Positions 25,518 through 33,166 of a stretch of 64,000 nucleotides of DNA are shown one piece after another. The translations under genes and the position numbers were made by a program. Below the pieces are notes generated by a model. The model had not been told where the DNA came from. It did not search any database and saw nothing but the letters and a program-made list of their open reading frames with translations. This stretch comes from Rhizobiales bacterium 65-79 (GTDB taxonomy: Bacteria; Pseudomonadota; Alphaproteobacteria; Rhizobiales; Rhizobiaceae): contig MKRJ01000032.1 of NCBI GenBank assembly GCA_001896885.1, forward strand, positions 1-64,000, in the 5' to 3' direction. How positions within the stretch are numbered: position 1 is the first letter of the stretch; the number at the start of each line of letters is the position of its first letter.

Positions 25518-27824
25518 ATGTCTAACGATCGTGCCGCCGTCATCGTAACGCCGATCGGGTCGGAGGAGTTGACCTTCGCCCATATGACGGGCCGTGACGA
25601 GATCAGCCGCTGCTTCGCCTACACGGTCGGGTTCGTCTCCAGGAATGCCGAGATCGACCCACTCTCGATGCTGGGCGGGCCGGTTTCCATCGAGGGGGAA
25701 TCCGGCGATCCGAAGCGTTGGTTTTCCGGCATCGTCTCCGAATTTCGGCTGACACGTATCGAAGACCGGATCACCCATTACGAAGCCGTGGTCCGACCCT
25801 GGTTGTGGTTGTTGTCGAACACCACGGACTGCCGGATCTTCCAGCAGATGAGCGTCGTCGAGATCGTGGAAAAGGTCTTCTCGAAATACGGCTCGGCGAA
25901 GTTCGAGAAGCGACTTCAAGGCTCGTATCCGCCACGCGAATATTGCGTCCAGTACGACGAGACCGATCTCGATTTCGTGCAAAGGCTGCTCGAGCATGAA
26001 GGGATCATGTATTTCTTCGAGCACGGCGACGGCGAACATACGCTGGTTCTGGCGGATGCCATGAGCAAGCTGAAACCGGCGCCTGGCTACGAGACGGTCC
26101 ACTATCATTTCGAGGGTCAGGCGGCGCGTCGCGACACCGAATACATCACCGAATGGATCCCCTCGAGTTCCGTGCGGCCCGGCGCCTACGCGCACACCGA
26201 TTTCGACTTCAAGAAGCCGGGCGCCGACCTGATGGCGAAGTCGCAGCAGGCATTCGGCCACAAGGAAGCTTCGGGCGAAAACTACCGCCAACCGGGGGCG
26301 CACCTCGATGTCGGCCGCGGCGACAAGATTGCCGCGATAAGGAGAGAGGAATTGCAGGCGCCGCACCGGCGGGTCACGGCCGCCGGCACGGTGCGCGGAC
26401 TGTTCCCCGGCTGTACCTTCAAACTCGAAGGATTTCCGCGCGACGACCAGAACAGGGAATATCTCGTCGTGGGGGCCCAATACGCGCTTTACGATCCGGA
26501 ATATCGCAGCGGCGCGGAGGCCGAAGAGGAGACTTTTCAGATCGTGCTGGAGCTTGCGCCGACGAACGTCCCGTTCCGCCCGCCGCGCATCACGCCGCGC
26601 CCGGTCATGCGCGGACCGCAGACGGCGACGGTGGTCGGACCCTCGGGCGAGGAGATCTTCACAGACGAATATGCGCGCGTGAAGGTGCAGTTCCACTGGG
26701 ACCGGCTCGGCAAGAAGGACCAGAACAGCTCCTGCTTCGTGCGCGTCTCGCAGACCTGGGCGGGCAGCAGCTGGGGCTTCATCCAGATTCCCCGCATCGG
26801 CCAGGAGGTGATTGTAGACTTCGTCGAGGGCGACCCGGACCGGCCGCTCATCACCGGCCGGGTCTATAACGGCGCGCAGATGCCGCCCTACGGGCTGCCG
26901 GCGAACGCGACGCAATCGGGCGTGAAGAGCAATTCCTCCAAGGGGGGAGGGGGCTGGAACGAATTCCGCTTCGAGGACAAGGCCGGATCCGAGCAGGTCT
27001 ATTTCCAGGCCCAGAAGGACCACGACCTGCTGATCAAGCACGACCGCACCAAGCATGTGCAGCATGATCAGTCGGACCGGATCGACCACGACGCCAAGCA
27101 TTCCGTGGGGCACAATCTCGACGAGGACGTCGGCAACGACAAGACGGTGAAGGTCGGCGTCGACCAGACCACCAATATCGGCTCGAACGATACGGAAACC
27201 GTCGGCTCCAACCGTTCGCTTACCGTCGGCTCGAACGAGACGATCGGCATCGGCGCCAATTCGACAGAGACCATCGGCGCCAACCATAGCCAGACGGTGG
27301 CGATCGTGCAGACGATCAGCGTCGGCGCCGCCCGCGTCGACACGGTCGGGGCCTCGGAGACGCGCAGCGTCGGCGCCTCGCAAAGCAATACGATCGGAGC
27401 GACGCGTTCGGTGACCGTCGGCGCCGACCAGAGCCACGCGATAGGCGCATCGGATTCGTGGACGATCGCGGCCGATCAAGGCGTGGCGATCGGAGGAGGC
27501 CAATCGACGGAGATCGGCAAGGGACGCAGCGCCAAGATCGCCGCTGATGACGCGACGGAGGTCGGCGGATCGCGCGGCCTGAAGATCGCCAAGGGAAGCG
27601 AAGTCGAGGTCGGCGAAGACGGCCTGATCAAGATCGGAAAGACGCTCGCGATCGAGGCGGGAGACGCGATCACGATCACCTGCGGGTCGGCCGGAATAGC
27701 GCTCAAGAAAGACGGGACGATCACGATCTCCGGCAAGGACATCACCATCAACGGCTCGGGCAAGATCAACGTAAAGGCATCCGGCGACATCACGATGAAG
27801 GGTTCCGAGATCAAGCAGAACTGA
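25518..27824 (+). CDS. vgrG: T6SS spike protein VgrG (TssI)
   Basis: The 768-residue trimeric spike protein has a gp27-like base domain (about 1-380: FTVGFVSR-like strands, ESGDPKRWFSGIVSEFRL, EYCVQYDETDLDFVQRLLEHEGIMYFFEH), a gp5-type OB-fold (VVGPSGEEIFTDEYARVKVQFHWDRLG; SQTWAGSSWGFIQIPRIGQEVIVDFVEGDPDRPLITGRVYN) and a needle of short repeats (about 546-684) ending in GSEIKQN. There is no C-terminal effector extension, so toxins must ride on PAAR or Hcp. ATG 25518 follows GGAGAGG. It heads the small operon vgrG-DUF6484-TIGR02270-like that converges on unit C. Confidence 0.97.
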   Translation: MSNDRAAVIVTPIGSEELTFAHMTGRDEISRCFAYTVGFVSRNAEIDPLSMLGGPVSIEGESGDPKRWFSGIVSEFRLTRIEDRITHYEAVVRPWLWLLSNTTDCRIFQQMSVVEIVEKVFSKYGSAKFEKRLQGSYPPREYCVQYDETDLDFVQRLLEHEGIMYFFEHGDGEHTLVLADAMSKLKPAPGYETVHYHFEGQAARRDTEYITEWIPSSSVRPGAYAHTDFDFKKPGADLMAKSQQAFGHKEASGENYRQPGAHLDVGRGDKIAAIRREELQAPHRRVTAAGTVRGLFPGCTFKLEGFPRDDQNREYLVVGAQYALYDPEYRSGAEAEEETFQIVLELAPTNVPFRPPRITPRPVMRGPQTATVVGPSGEEIFTDEYARVKVQFHWDRLGKKDQNSSCFVRVSQTWAGSSWGFIQIPRIGQEVIVDFVEGDPDRPLITGRVYNGAQMPPYGLPANATQSGVKSNSSKGGGGWNEFRFEDKAGSEQVYFQAQKDHDLLIKHDRTKHVQHDQSDRIDHDAKHSVGHNLDEDVGNDKTVKVGVDQTTNIGSNDTETVGSNRSLTVGSNETIGIGANSTETIGANHSQTVAIVQTISVGAARVDTVGASETRSVGASQSNTIGATRSVTVGADQSHAIGASDSWTIAADQGVAIGGGQSTEIGKGRSAKIAADDATEVGGSRGLKIAKGSEVEVGEDGLIKIGKTLAIEAGDAITITCGSAGIALKKDGTITISGKDITINGSGKINVKASGDITMKGSEIKQN
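27153..27569 (+). repeat. Octapeptide-type repeat region forming the VgrG needle
   Basis: Residues 546-684 of VgrG consist of about 17 imperfect eight-residue units of the form T-x-x-V/I-G-A/S-N/D-x (for example TNIGSNDT, ETVGSNRS, LTVGSNET). This is the pattern of the intertwined beta-helix needle of VgrG/gp5 trimers. The DNA shows the same periodicity of 24 bases (GGCGCC/GGCTCG-rich units). Confidence 0.8.
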
Positions 27825-27832
27825 GGTGGGAA

Positions 27833-28258
27833 ATGAAGGCGAACGCAAGGCAGATAAGCGGAGTCGTCATCGGCCAGTTCCTTGGTTTCGGGGAGGACGG
27901 GCCGCTGATTGCCCATGGCGGGACACCCGGGGCGGGGGCGGTCACGGCGCGGTCCCTCGCGGATCTCACGCCCGACATGGTCGGCTGCGAGGTCGCTCTG
28001 CTGTTCGAGGAAGGCGACCCCGCGCGTCCGCTGATCGTCGGACGGATCGTCGATCCGCGCGGCGAAGTGCAGCGAACCGAAGTGACAAACGACGGGAAGC
28101 GGGTCCTCATCACAGGCAAGGAGCGCATCGAGCTTCGCTGCGGCAAGGCTACCATCATCATGGAGAAGGATGGCCACATCACCATCCGCGGCACCTATCT
28201 CGTCAGCCACGCAAGCGCGGCGAACCGTATCCGCGGCGGCTCGGTCAATCTGAACTGA
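27833..28258 (+). CDS. DUF6484 protein, VgrG-linked
   Basis: The 141-residue protein begins nine bases after vgrG. It resembles a miniature gp5: an OB-like segment (VGCEVALLFEEGDPARPLIVGRIVD) followed by a short beta extension (ERIELRCGKATIIMEKDGHITIRGTYLVSHAS), as in DUF6484 proteins found next to vgrG in other T6SS loci. It may act as an adaptor or cap for VgrG loading; this is inference from position and fold resemblance. Its stop overlaps the next start (TGATG). Confidence 0.75.
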   Translation: MKANARQISGVVIGQFLGFGEDGPLIAHGGTPGAGAVTARSLADLTPDMVGCEVALLFEEGDPARPLIVGRIVDPRGEVQRTEVTNDGKRVLITGKERIELRCGKATIIMEKDGHITIRGTYLVSHASAANRIRGGSVNLN

Positions 28259-28605
28259 TGGCCCGCGCGCCGGTCCTGAAGGAGATCGTGCGCCAGCATG
28301 CGGAGATGGCCGCCTTCCTGTGGACGGTTTATGACCACAATCTGCTCCATCCCGGAGAGAACCCCGACATGGACGAGGAGCGGATGGCGCGCCTCGTCGA
28401 GAGGCTGGAAGCGCATCTCGACGGACTGAGGGAGGCAGGAGAGGAGGGGCGGAAAATCGCCCGGGAGCGTTACGAGGAATTTCCGGAGGCCGGGGAATTG
28501 TTTGTGGTCAGGATGCTATCGGCCAAGGACCAGCGGCCAGCCGTCGCTAGTCTCGATGTAGACAAGGTGCGCGCCTATTTGGCGGAAAAACTTCCGCGCA
28601 GGTAA
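28258..28605 (+). CDS. Short TIGR02270-like T6SS protein (N-terminal module only)
   Basis: The 115-residue protein starts by one-base overlap with the DUF6484 stop. Its first 70 residues (LKEIVRQHAEMAAFLWTVYD; MARLVERLEAHLDGLREAGEEG) match the N terminus of TIGR02270 proteins, which are normally about 400 residues with HEAT-like repeats and are encoded near vgrG. Here the repeats are missing and the protein ends after SLDVDKVRAYLAEKLPRR. No decayed remainder is visible: only 19 bases separate its stop from the end of the opposing gene. It may be a trimmed adaptor or a deletion derivative. Assignment rests on visual similarity. Confidence 0.55.
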   Translation: MARAPVLKEIVRQHAEMAAFLWTVYDHNLLHPGENPDMDEERMARLVERLEAHLDGLREAGEEGRKIARERYEEFPEAGELFVVRMLSAKDQRPAVASLDVDKVRAYLAEKLPRR

Positions 28606-28624
28606 TCGACATCACTATTCCGGA

Positions 28625-29491
28625 TCATTGGTAGCTACGGCCGTGCCAATTTTCGCCGTTGAAGCGTGCCACGATGTTGTTGCCAGCCGCAGCTAGATAT
28701 CGACCAGCAGAGTGGATGCGGTACCCGGCAAACGTGCTGCGGACGATGGTAAGCCCCGCCTCTGTCAGCCGGCCGACGCCTGCTGTTCCGGCCGCAACCC
28801 AGATATCGGTTGTGTAGGCTGTCAACTTGAACAGATCGCCACCGCCGGTGGATAAATCGGCCCATTCGTCGCCGCTACCGCGAAATAGCGCGCCGCTGCC
28901 GCCGCAGATCGTGAAGACGTCGGGCGCCTGCCATAGGATACCGGTGAAGTTCGCATTGGCGGCCAGTTCAACCTGCCGCCAGGCGCTGCCATCGAAGCGC
29001 CAGACGAGGCCATTGTTTCCCACCGCCAGCAGATTGGAATGTGTGGGGCCGCCGATTGCGGAAATCCAGTTGTCGAGCGGGGGGCTTATCGCCTCCCATC
29101 CGTCCGATTTTCTTTGATAGACGACGCCGAGCGTGCCCGCGGCATAGACCTGACCTTCGGCGGATATCCACAGGCAACGCAAACCACGACCTGGACTGAC
29201 CGGCTCGATCGTCCAGGCGCCATCAACTTCGGTATGCACGTTGCCGTTGCCGTCGGCCAGAAAGAAATGGCCATCCGGGGTTCGGGTCATGTCCGTCAAC
29301 CAGAAATTACCCCCGTATTGTTCGCCGATGGGCTCGCCGGCGGCCTGTATGGCGATGTCGTTCAAACGGGTAAGGCGTGAATAGAAATTTTCCCCGTCCG
29401 ACATCACGACGATGAGATAAATGCGCCCGTCGCCATCGACATGAACCGCGCCTACGCTGGTCGAATATTCTTGTTCATCGTCATCTGCCAT
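28625..29491 (-). CDS. Beta-propeller-like protein, candidate immunity protein
   Basis: The 288-residue cytoplasmic protein has no signal peptide and repeats of about 40-45 residues built on G-x-[VI]-[YW]-[RV] motifs and Trp (GGNFWLTDMTRTPDGHFFLADGNGNVH; GQVYAAGTLGVVYQRKSDGWEAI; NLLAVGNNGLVWRFDGSAWRQVEL; IVARFNGENWHG), suggesting a six- or seven-bladed propeller. It begins nine bases after the PAAR-nuclease stop with AGGAGC upstream and is the last gene of unit C. In T6SS loci the gene directly after a toxin usually encodes its immunity protein; that is the main evidence. Its GC content is lower than that of the structural genes. I recognise no named family. Confidence 0.6.
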   Translation of the reverse strand: MADDDEQEYSTSVGAVHVDGDGRIYLIVVMSDGENFYSRLTRLNDIAIQAAGEPIGEQYGGNFWLTDMTRTPDGHFFLADGNGNVHTEVDGAWTIEPVSPGRGLRCLWISAEGQVYAAGTLGVVYQRKSDGWEAISPPLDNWISAIGGPTHSNLLAVGNNGLVWRFDGSAWRQVELAANANFTGILWQAPDVFTICGGSGALFRGSGDEWADLSTGGGDLFKLTAYTTDIWVAAGTAGVGRLTEAGLTIVRSTFAGYRIHSAGRYLAAAGNNIVARFNGENWHGRSYQ

Positions 29492-29500
29492 TTTCAGCTC

Positions 29501-30490
29501 CTATACAGAGACCGAGGTGCTGGTCCCACCCGGGGTGAATGGACCACCATGTGGCGTTCGAACCTGCGTGTTTTCCGCTGTCTGCTGGTCCATCATAGGC
29601 AGGAAGAAGGCATCACATATCAATCTTAAGCACTTGATTGCCGGATGCTCGCTTTGGCCGGGTGCATTGTCGATTTCGGGCTTGGCTTTCTTCATAGCAT
29701 TGAGGTTCGCTTCCCTTACTTCAGCGTAGGTAGGATTCGTGCCTCTTGCCTTCTGATCGCTTGTCCAGTCGTTCTGCGCTTGTGTTTTTCGGCCGTGCTC
29801 GGTGTTCGGATCCGTTGCATCTTCGAGGCAGACGCAGGGTGCGTCCTTGTAGTAGTAGTCAGGAACGGTGGAAATTCCCGAACTCGCAGTTCTGCTGTTG
29901 ACGAAGCAGGCATTCTGAATGATGTGGTCCGATTGTTGATATGCGGGGTTGGGAGCGCCGTCCTTGCTTTTGGGTTCACATTCCTTGTCGGCGTGCCTAT
30001 AGGCGTGCACCTTCATGCCTACGTTGGCGAGGATGGTTGCGCAGTCGATCCCGCCAACATTTATCTGCCCAACCTTCGGCCAGGGCGGCGCGTTTCCCAC
30101 CGGCGAGGCGTGGTTGTTGGTGGAGATGTCGGTCATGCGACTGACGGGCTCACCGTCGGCCTTGACGTCGCTCGACCAGGCCTCGGCGTATTCCTTGCCG
30201 GTGTTGGTCGATGTGACTACGCCCTTCTTGGTGGCGCAGCCGGCCTCGGTGCCGGAGGTCCTGGTATAGTAGGACTTGTTCTTCTGGGTGATCGTCTGGC
30301 CGCCGATCTTGACGGTTCCTGTGCCGTTGTCGGTATCGGAATCGATGCCGAAGGAAGGGTAGGGCACCGGCACTCCGGGAGGCGTCGCCGGATTTTCCGG
30401 CGGCGTGAAGCAGACATCCGGAAACGCTGCGATGACCTTGTTGCCCTGCGCCTTGCAGGCGACCTCGAGGCCGTTGGCGAACACCGTCAT
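29501..30490 (-). CDS. PAAR-like (DUF4150) T6SS effector with putative HNH/Endo VII nuclease domain
   Basis: The 329-residue protein starts MTVFANGLEVACKAQGNKV, with a DUF4150 PAAR-like domain over about 1-125 (PDVCFTPPENPATPPGVPVPYPSFG; GGQTITQKNKSYYTRTSGTEAG; EPVSRMTDISTNNHASPVGNAPPWPKVG) that caps VgrG. The C-terminal half carries QSDHIIQNACFV (Asp188, His189), then DAPCVCLED and a later TEHGRKTQAQ. This arrangement recalls HNH/Endo VII toxin domains of the GHH2 type (HxxQxAxF, then APCxCx, then xHG). The likely activity is DNA cleavage in a rival cell; the family call is by eye. The toxin half has lower GC than its neighbours. The start overlaps the thiolase-like stop (ATGA) and the stop lies nine bases before the putative immunity gene. 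Confidence 0.75.
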   Translation of the reverse strand: MTVFANGLEVACKAQGNKVIAAFPDVCFTPPENPATPPGVPVPYPSFGIDSDTDNGTGTVKIGGQTITQKNKSYYTRTSGTEAGCATKKGVVTSTNTGKEYAEAWSSDVKADGEPVSRMTDISTNNHASPVGNAPPWPKVGQINVGGIDCATILANVGMKVHAYRHADKECEPKSKDGAPNPAYQQSDHIIQNACFVNSRTASSGISTVPDYYYKDAPCVCLEDATDPNTEHGRKTQAQNDWTSDQKARGTNPTYAEVREANLNAMKKAKPEIDNAPGQSEHPAIKCLRLICDAFFLPMMDQQTAENTQVRTPHGGPFTPGGTSTSVSV

Positions 30491-31512
30491 CAGGCAGCCC
30501 TCAGCCCCAGCACCGCCGCGCCGCAGGCGCCGGCATCATTGGACGCCTCCACGAGCACGGGATTGCCTGCCGCATACCCCTTGCGCACCGCTGTAAACGC
30601 CATGCCCAGCATCAGCGGGACGACAGCGGCGCCGACATTGCCGAGCGATTCTCCCGGCGACCAGATGTCCTGGAACTCATGCCGGCCGCGCAGCAGGCGA
30701 AGCGCGGCCAGTGCGCTCTGCTTGAACCAGTATTGCTCGCCGATGAGGTCGGATATCCGATAGCCGAGCCGGTTCATCTCGATGCCGGTTTCCCGGAATG
30801 CCATATTGTAGGCCGAGCTCATTCCGTCCCCGCGCAGGGGAAGGTCGTCCGCGTTGTAGATGGAGGCGATCTCACGGGCCAGGCCCAGGCCGTAAAGACC
30901 GAAGCCGTTGTCGCGAGAGCGTCCGCAAAGCACGGCTGCCGCGGCTTCTCCTGGAATGAAGCCGTCCGGATTGTCCGGGGCGAGCAGGCGGCCATCGCCT
31001 GCATAATGCGCGATTGAAGCTGCAGTCAGGTAGCTGTCGACCCCGGCGATCATCACATAAGGAACCTCGCCGGATGTGATCAGTTGGCGCGCATGCTCGA
31101 GCGCGACATGGCCGGAGGGCCGGCCATGAGCCACAATGCGGGATCGCGGATGCGGTTCGACCTCGATGATCTCGGTGACGCGCCGTAGCAATACCGAGGG
31201 GTCCCGAACGGGGCGTCCCGGCCGATCTTCTTCGGCGAGGCAAAGGATAAGAGGCGTCTGGCCGCGTGCTTCCGGGACTTTTTCGAAGGCTTCGCCGATT
31301 GCGCCGGCGGCCAGATGCACGATGCGCTTTTCTCCGACCCAGTTGCGCGGCAGCGGCACCGGCGCGCCGACGAGCCATTCTCCGCCCGGGCCGATGAAGC
31401 GCGTTTCCTGGAAGCCATCCAGCCGCGCGCGCATCGCCGCGCACGACGACGGGGCGTCCAGCCCGACCGCCGTCACCATGCCGACCGAGACGATGTCGAG
31501 GCCGGCTTTCAT
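30490..31512 (-). CDS. Thiolase/ketosynthase-fold protein lacking the active-site Cys, T6SS accessory
   Basis: The 340-residue protein has the beta-ketoacyl-synthase fold: IVSVGMVTAVGLDAPSSCAAMRA at the N terminus, then EHARQLITSGEVPYVMIAGVDSYLTAASIAHY, DGFIPGEAAAAVLCG and a C-terminal NDAGACGAAVLGLR. Where ketosynthases have the nucleophile (ACASS), this reads HGRPSGH, so it is probably not an enzyme. Similar genes sit between DUF2169 and PAAR-toxin genes in other T6SS loci, which suggests a role in effector folding or loading. Four-base overlaps on both sides (DUF2169 upstream, toxin downstream) show tight coupling. Confidence 0.75.
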   Translation of the reverse strand: MKAGLDIVSVGMVTAVGLDAPSSCAAMRARLDGFQETRFIGPGGEWLVGAPVPLPRNWVGEKRIVHLAAGAIGEAFEKVPEARGQTPLILCLAEEDRPGRPVRDPSVLLRRVTEIIEVEPHPRSRIVAHGRPSGHVALEHARQLITSGEVPYVMIAGVDSYLTAASIAHYAGDGRLLAPDNPDGFIPGEAAAAVLCGRSRDNGFGLYGLGLAREIASIYNADDLPLRGDGMSSAYNMAFRETGIEMNRLGYRISDLIGEQYWFKQSALAALRLLRGRHEFQDIWSPGESLGNVGAAVVPLMLGMAFTAVRKGYAAGNPVLVEASNDAGACGAAVLGLRAA

Positions 31513-32618
31513 GCGGCCTCCGCTTCGTCATCGAATTTCGCTGGAGCCTCGAAGGCGCGGATATAGCGCTTGCCGGTCGCCCTGGCCCGCAGCATGCCGC
31601 GCGTCGGCGAGCCGATCCAGCATTCGCTGTAGTCGAGGATGGTGCGCCGGATGCGCTGCTGTAGCCGCCAGACGAGCGAGAAGCGGCGGTTTTCACAATC
31701 GAAGAGCACGGTATCGGGATAGAGATTGCCCTCGAAGGCCTTATCCCGGCCCTTGAACAGGGCGACCGGCAAGGCCGTCTCCGGCAGGCGGAAGATTTCC
31801 CGCCCGCGTGCCGTCAGGTTGACGAGTTGCACTTCCTCGCCGCCCCTTGGATGGTCGATCTGCTGGTCGGGCGGAGCCATCTGGAAATAGCGCTCGTCGA
31901 AATCCTCCGGCAGGAAGGGGAAGACGTTGTCGATCCAGTTCTGGTCGTAGGTGCCGCCATATTCGATGCGGCCCGGCCAGCCGCGGCCCATCGGGCCGAA
32001 GCTCATCGGGCGGTAGTCGCCGAAGGGCGAGCGGATATCCTCGCCGACGGCCTGCGTGTTGGGCAGGCGCAGGCCGGGGATGAAGCGCTGGTTCCTTGTC
32101 TGTGCCCAGCCGGCGCCGACCGGATTGTCGCGATAGGTTCCAGGCAGCCTGTCCTCGGGGTTGAGCCGGTCGGTGCCGCCCCAGGCATTGTCGTAGGAGA
32201 TCGGCATCCTGAGGAAAGGCTGCGGCGGGGTGGCGGCGAAGACGGGACCGACGGCGCGCCACTCACGATGCCCCACGACCTCGAAACGCTTCGACCAATC
32301 GCCGAGCTTGATGCCGACCAGCACCCGCTCCACGGGATGCCCGGCCGGCGTATGGGCACAGCCGTTGGCGATCACGTCGCAGCGCGGCTTGCGGAAGGCG
32401 AAATCGGTCTCCCACAGTGTCGCCGAATAGCCAGGCTGCCCGGTCTGGGTGTCGGCCATCACCAGCGGGACCTGCTCGGCGGATTTGCGTACCGGCCCGT
32501 GGGACGTCTCGGGAAAGTCGAACGTGCCCTTTACGACGACGACGATGTATTCGTGCGCGGCCTTGTCCATCCCCATCGTGAACTCATGCACGAACCCGGT
32601 CTGGTTCCAGATCTGCAT
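31509..32618 (-). CDS. DUF2169 T6SS effector adaptor/chaperone
   Basis: This 369-residue protein begins MQIWNQTGFVHEFTMGMDK. It carries the DUF2169 pattern: YIVVVVKGTFDFP, ETDFAFRKPRCDVIANGCAHTP, ISYDNAWGGTDRLNPEDRLPG, NPVGAGW and PMGRGWPGR. DUF2169 proteins are encoded with PAAR-type toxins and are known to stabilise or load them (for example Tde2 in Agrobacterium). Here it is the first of the DUF2169-thiolase-toxin-immunity cassette. ATG 32618 has GAGG upstream and overlaps the tagF stop. Confidence 0.9.
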   Translation of the reverse strand: MQIWNQTGFVHEFTMGMDKAAHEYIVVVVKGTFDFPETSHGPVRKSAEQVPLVMADTQTGQPGYSATLWETDFAFRKPRCDVIANGCAHTPAGHPVERVLVGIKLGDWSKRFEVVGHREWRAVGPVFAATPPQPFLRMPISYDNAWGGTDRLNPEDRLPGTYRDNPVGAGWAQTRNQRFIPGLRLPNTQAVGEDIRSPFGDYRPMSFGPMGRGWPGRIEYGGTYDQNWIDNVFPFLPEDFDERYFQMAPPDQQIDHPRGGEEVQLVNLTARGREIFRLPETALPVALFKGRDKAFEGNLYPDTVLFDCENRRFSLVWRLQQRIRRTILDYSECWIGSPTRGMLRARATGKRYIRAFEAPAKFDDEAEAA

Positions 32619-33166
32619 CAGCCGGCCTCGCTTACCGGGGCAAAAAGCCGATCCAGGGCGCCTTGCGGAGCTTCGGGATCGGCTTCGACCGGTGGTGTAT
32701 TCCGGGTCCACAGCCACAGCGCTTTTCCGTGCGTGCCGTCGGTCGAGCGCGGCAATCGCGGGAAGGGCAAGCCCGCCAGCGTTTCCGCCAGCCTGTCGGC
32801 GTTCCCTCCATCGTCGCGAACCGTGGCAAGCGTCTCCTCGACCTGGCCAAACCATTCGGAGGCGTCGGCGATCGTGTCCGGTCCGGCGCCAGGACACGGT
32901 GCCGAGGCGGTCAGCGGGAACCGGCGTCCGACGCGATCCGAGCTGGGCACGGCCACCCCGGCGACAGTCCCGCGGCCCGCGATGTTCAGCAGGAAGCGCA
33001 GGCCCCTGTCGGTCGGCCACAATTCGAGTTCGAGCAACCGAACCAGATGTCGTGCCGCCAGCCGGTCCCACATACGCACGAAATCACGAGGGAGACGGCG
33101 TGCGACGAAGTCGCCGGTCGCCGGAATCTTGCCGAAGAAGCCGGGCGTCAGATGTTCGGCGGGCAT
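32618..33166 (-). CDS. tagF: T6SS-associated protein TagF (ImpM)
   Basis: The 182-residue cytoplasmic protein begins with the family signature PGFFGKIPATGDFVARRLP and has the internal FLLNIAGRGTVAGVAVPSSDRVGRRFPLT and a late KALWLWTRN. TagF is a post-translational T6SS regulator that in other bacteria represses assembly through the FHA protein, independent of phosphorylation. The start lies within the last 19 bases of tssM2 and the stop overlaps the DUF2169 start. The locus thus carries both the phosphorylation and the TagF control branches. Confidence 0.93.
   Translation of the reverse strand: MPAEHLTPGFFGKIPATGDFVARRLPRDFVRMWDRLAARHLVRLLELELWPTDRGLRFLLNIAGRGTVAGVAVPSSDRVGRRFPLTASAPCPGAGPDTIADASEWFGQVEETLATVRDDGGNADRLAETLAGLPFPRLPRSTDGTHGKALWLWTRNTPPVEADPEAPQGALDRLFAPVSEAG

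Noticed and set aside
27153-27569. CRISPR-like periodic repeats in DNA
   Set aside because: The 24-base periodicity is coding and matches the octapeptide repeats of the VgrG needle; there are no distinct spacers.
25518-27824. An evolved VgrG with a C-terminal effector domain
   Set aside because: The protein ends right after the repeat needle (GSEIKQN) with no extra domain.
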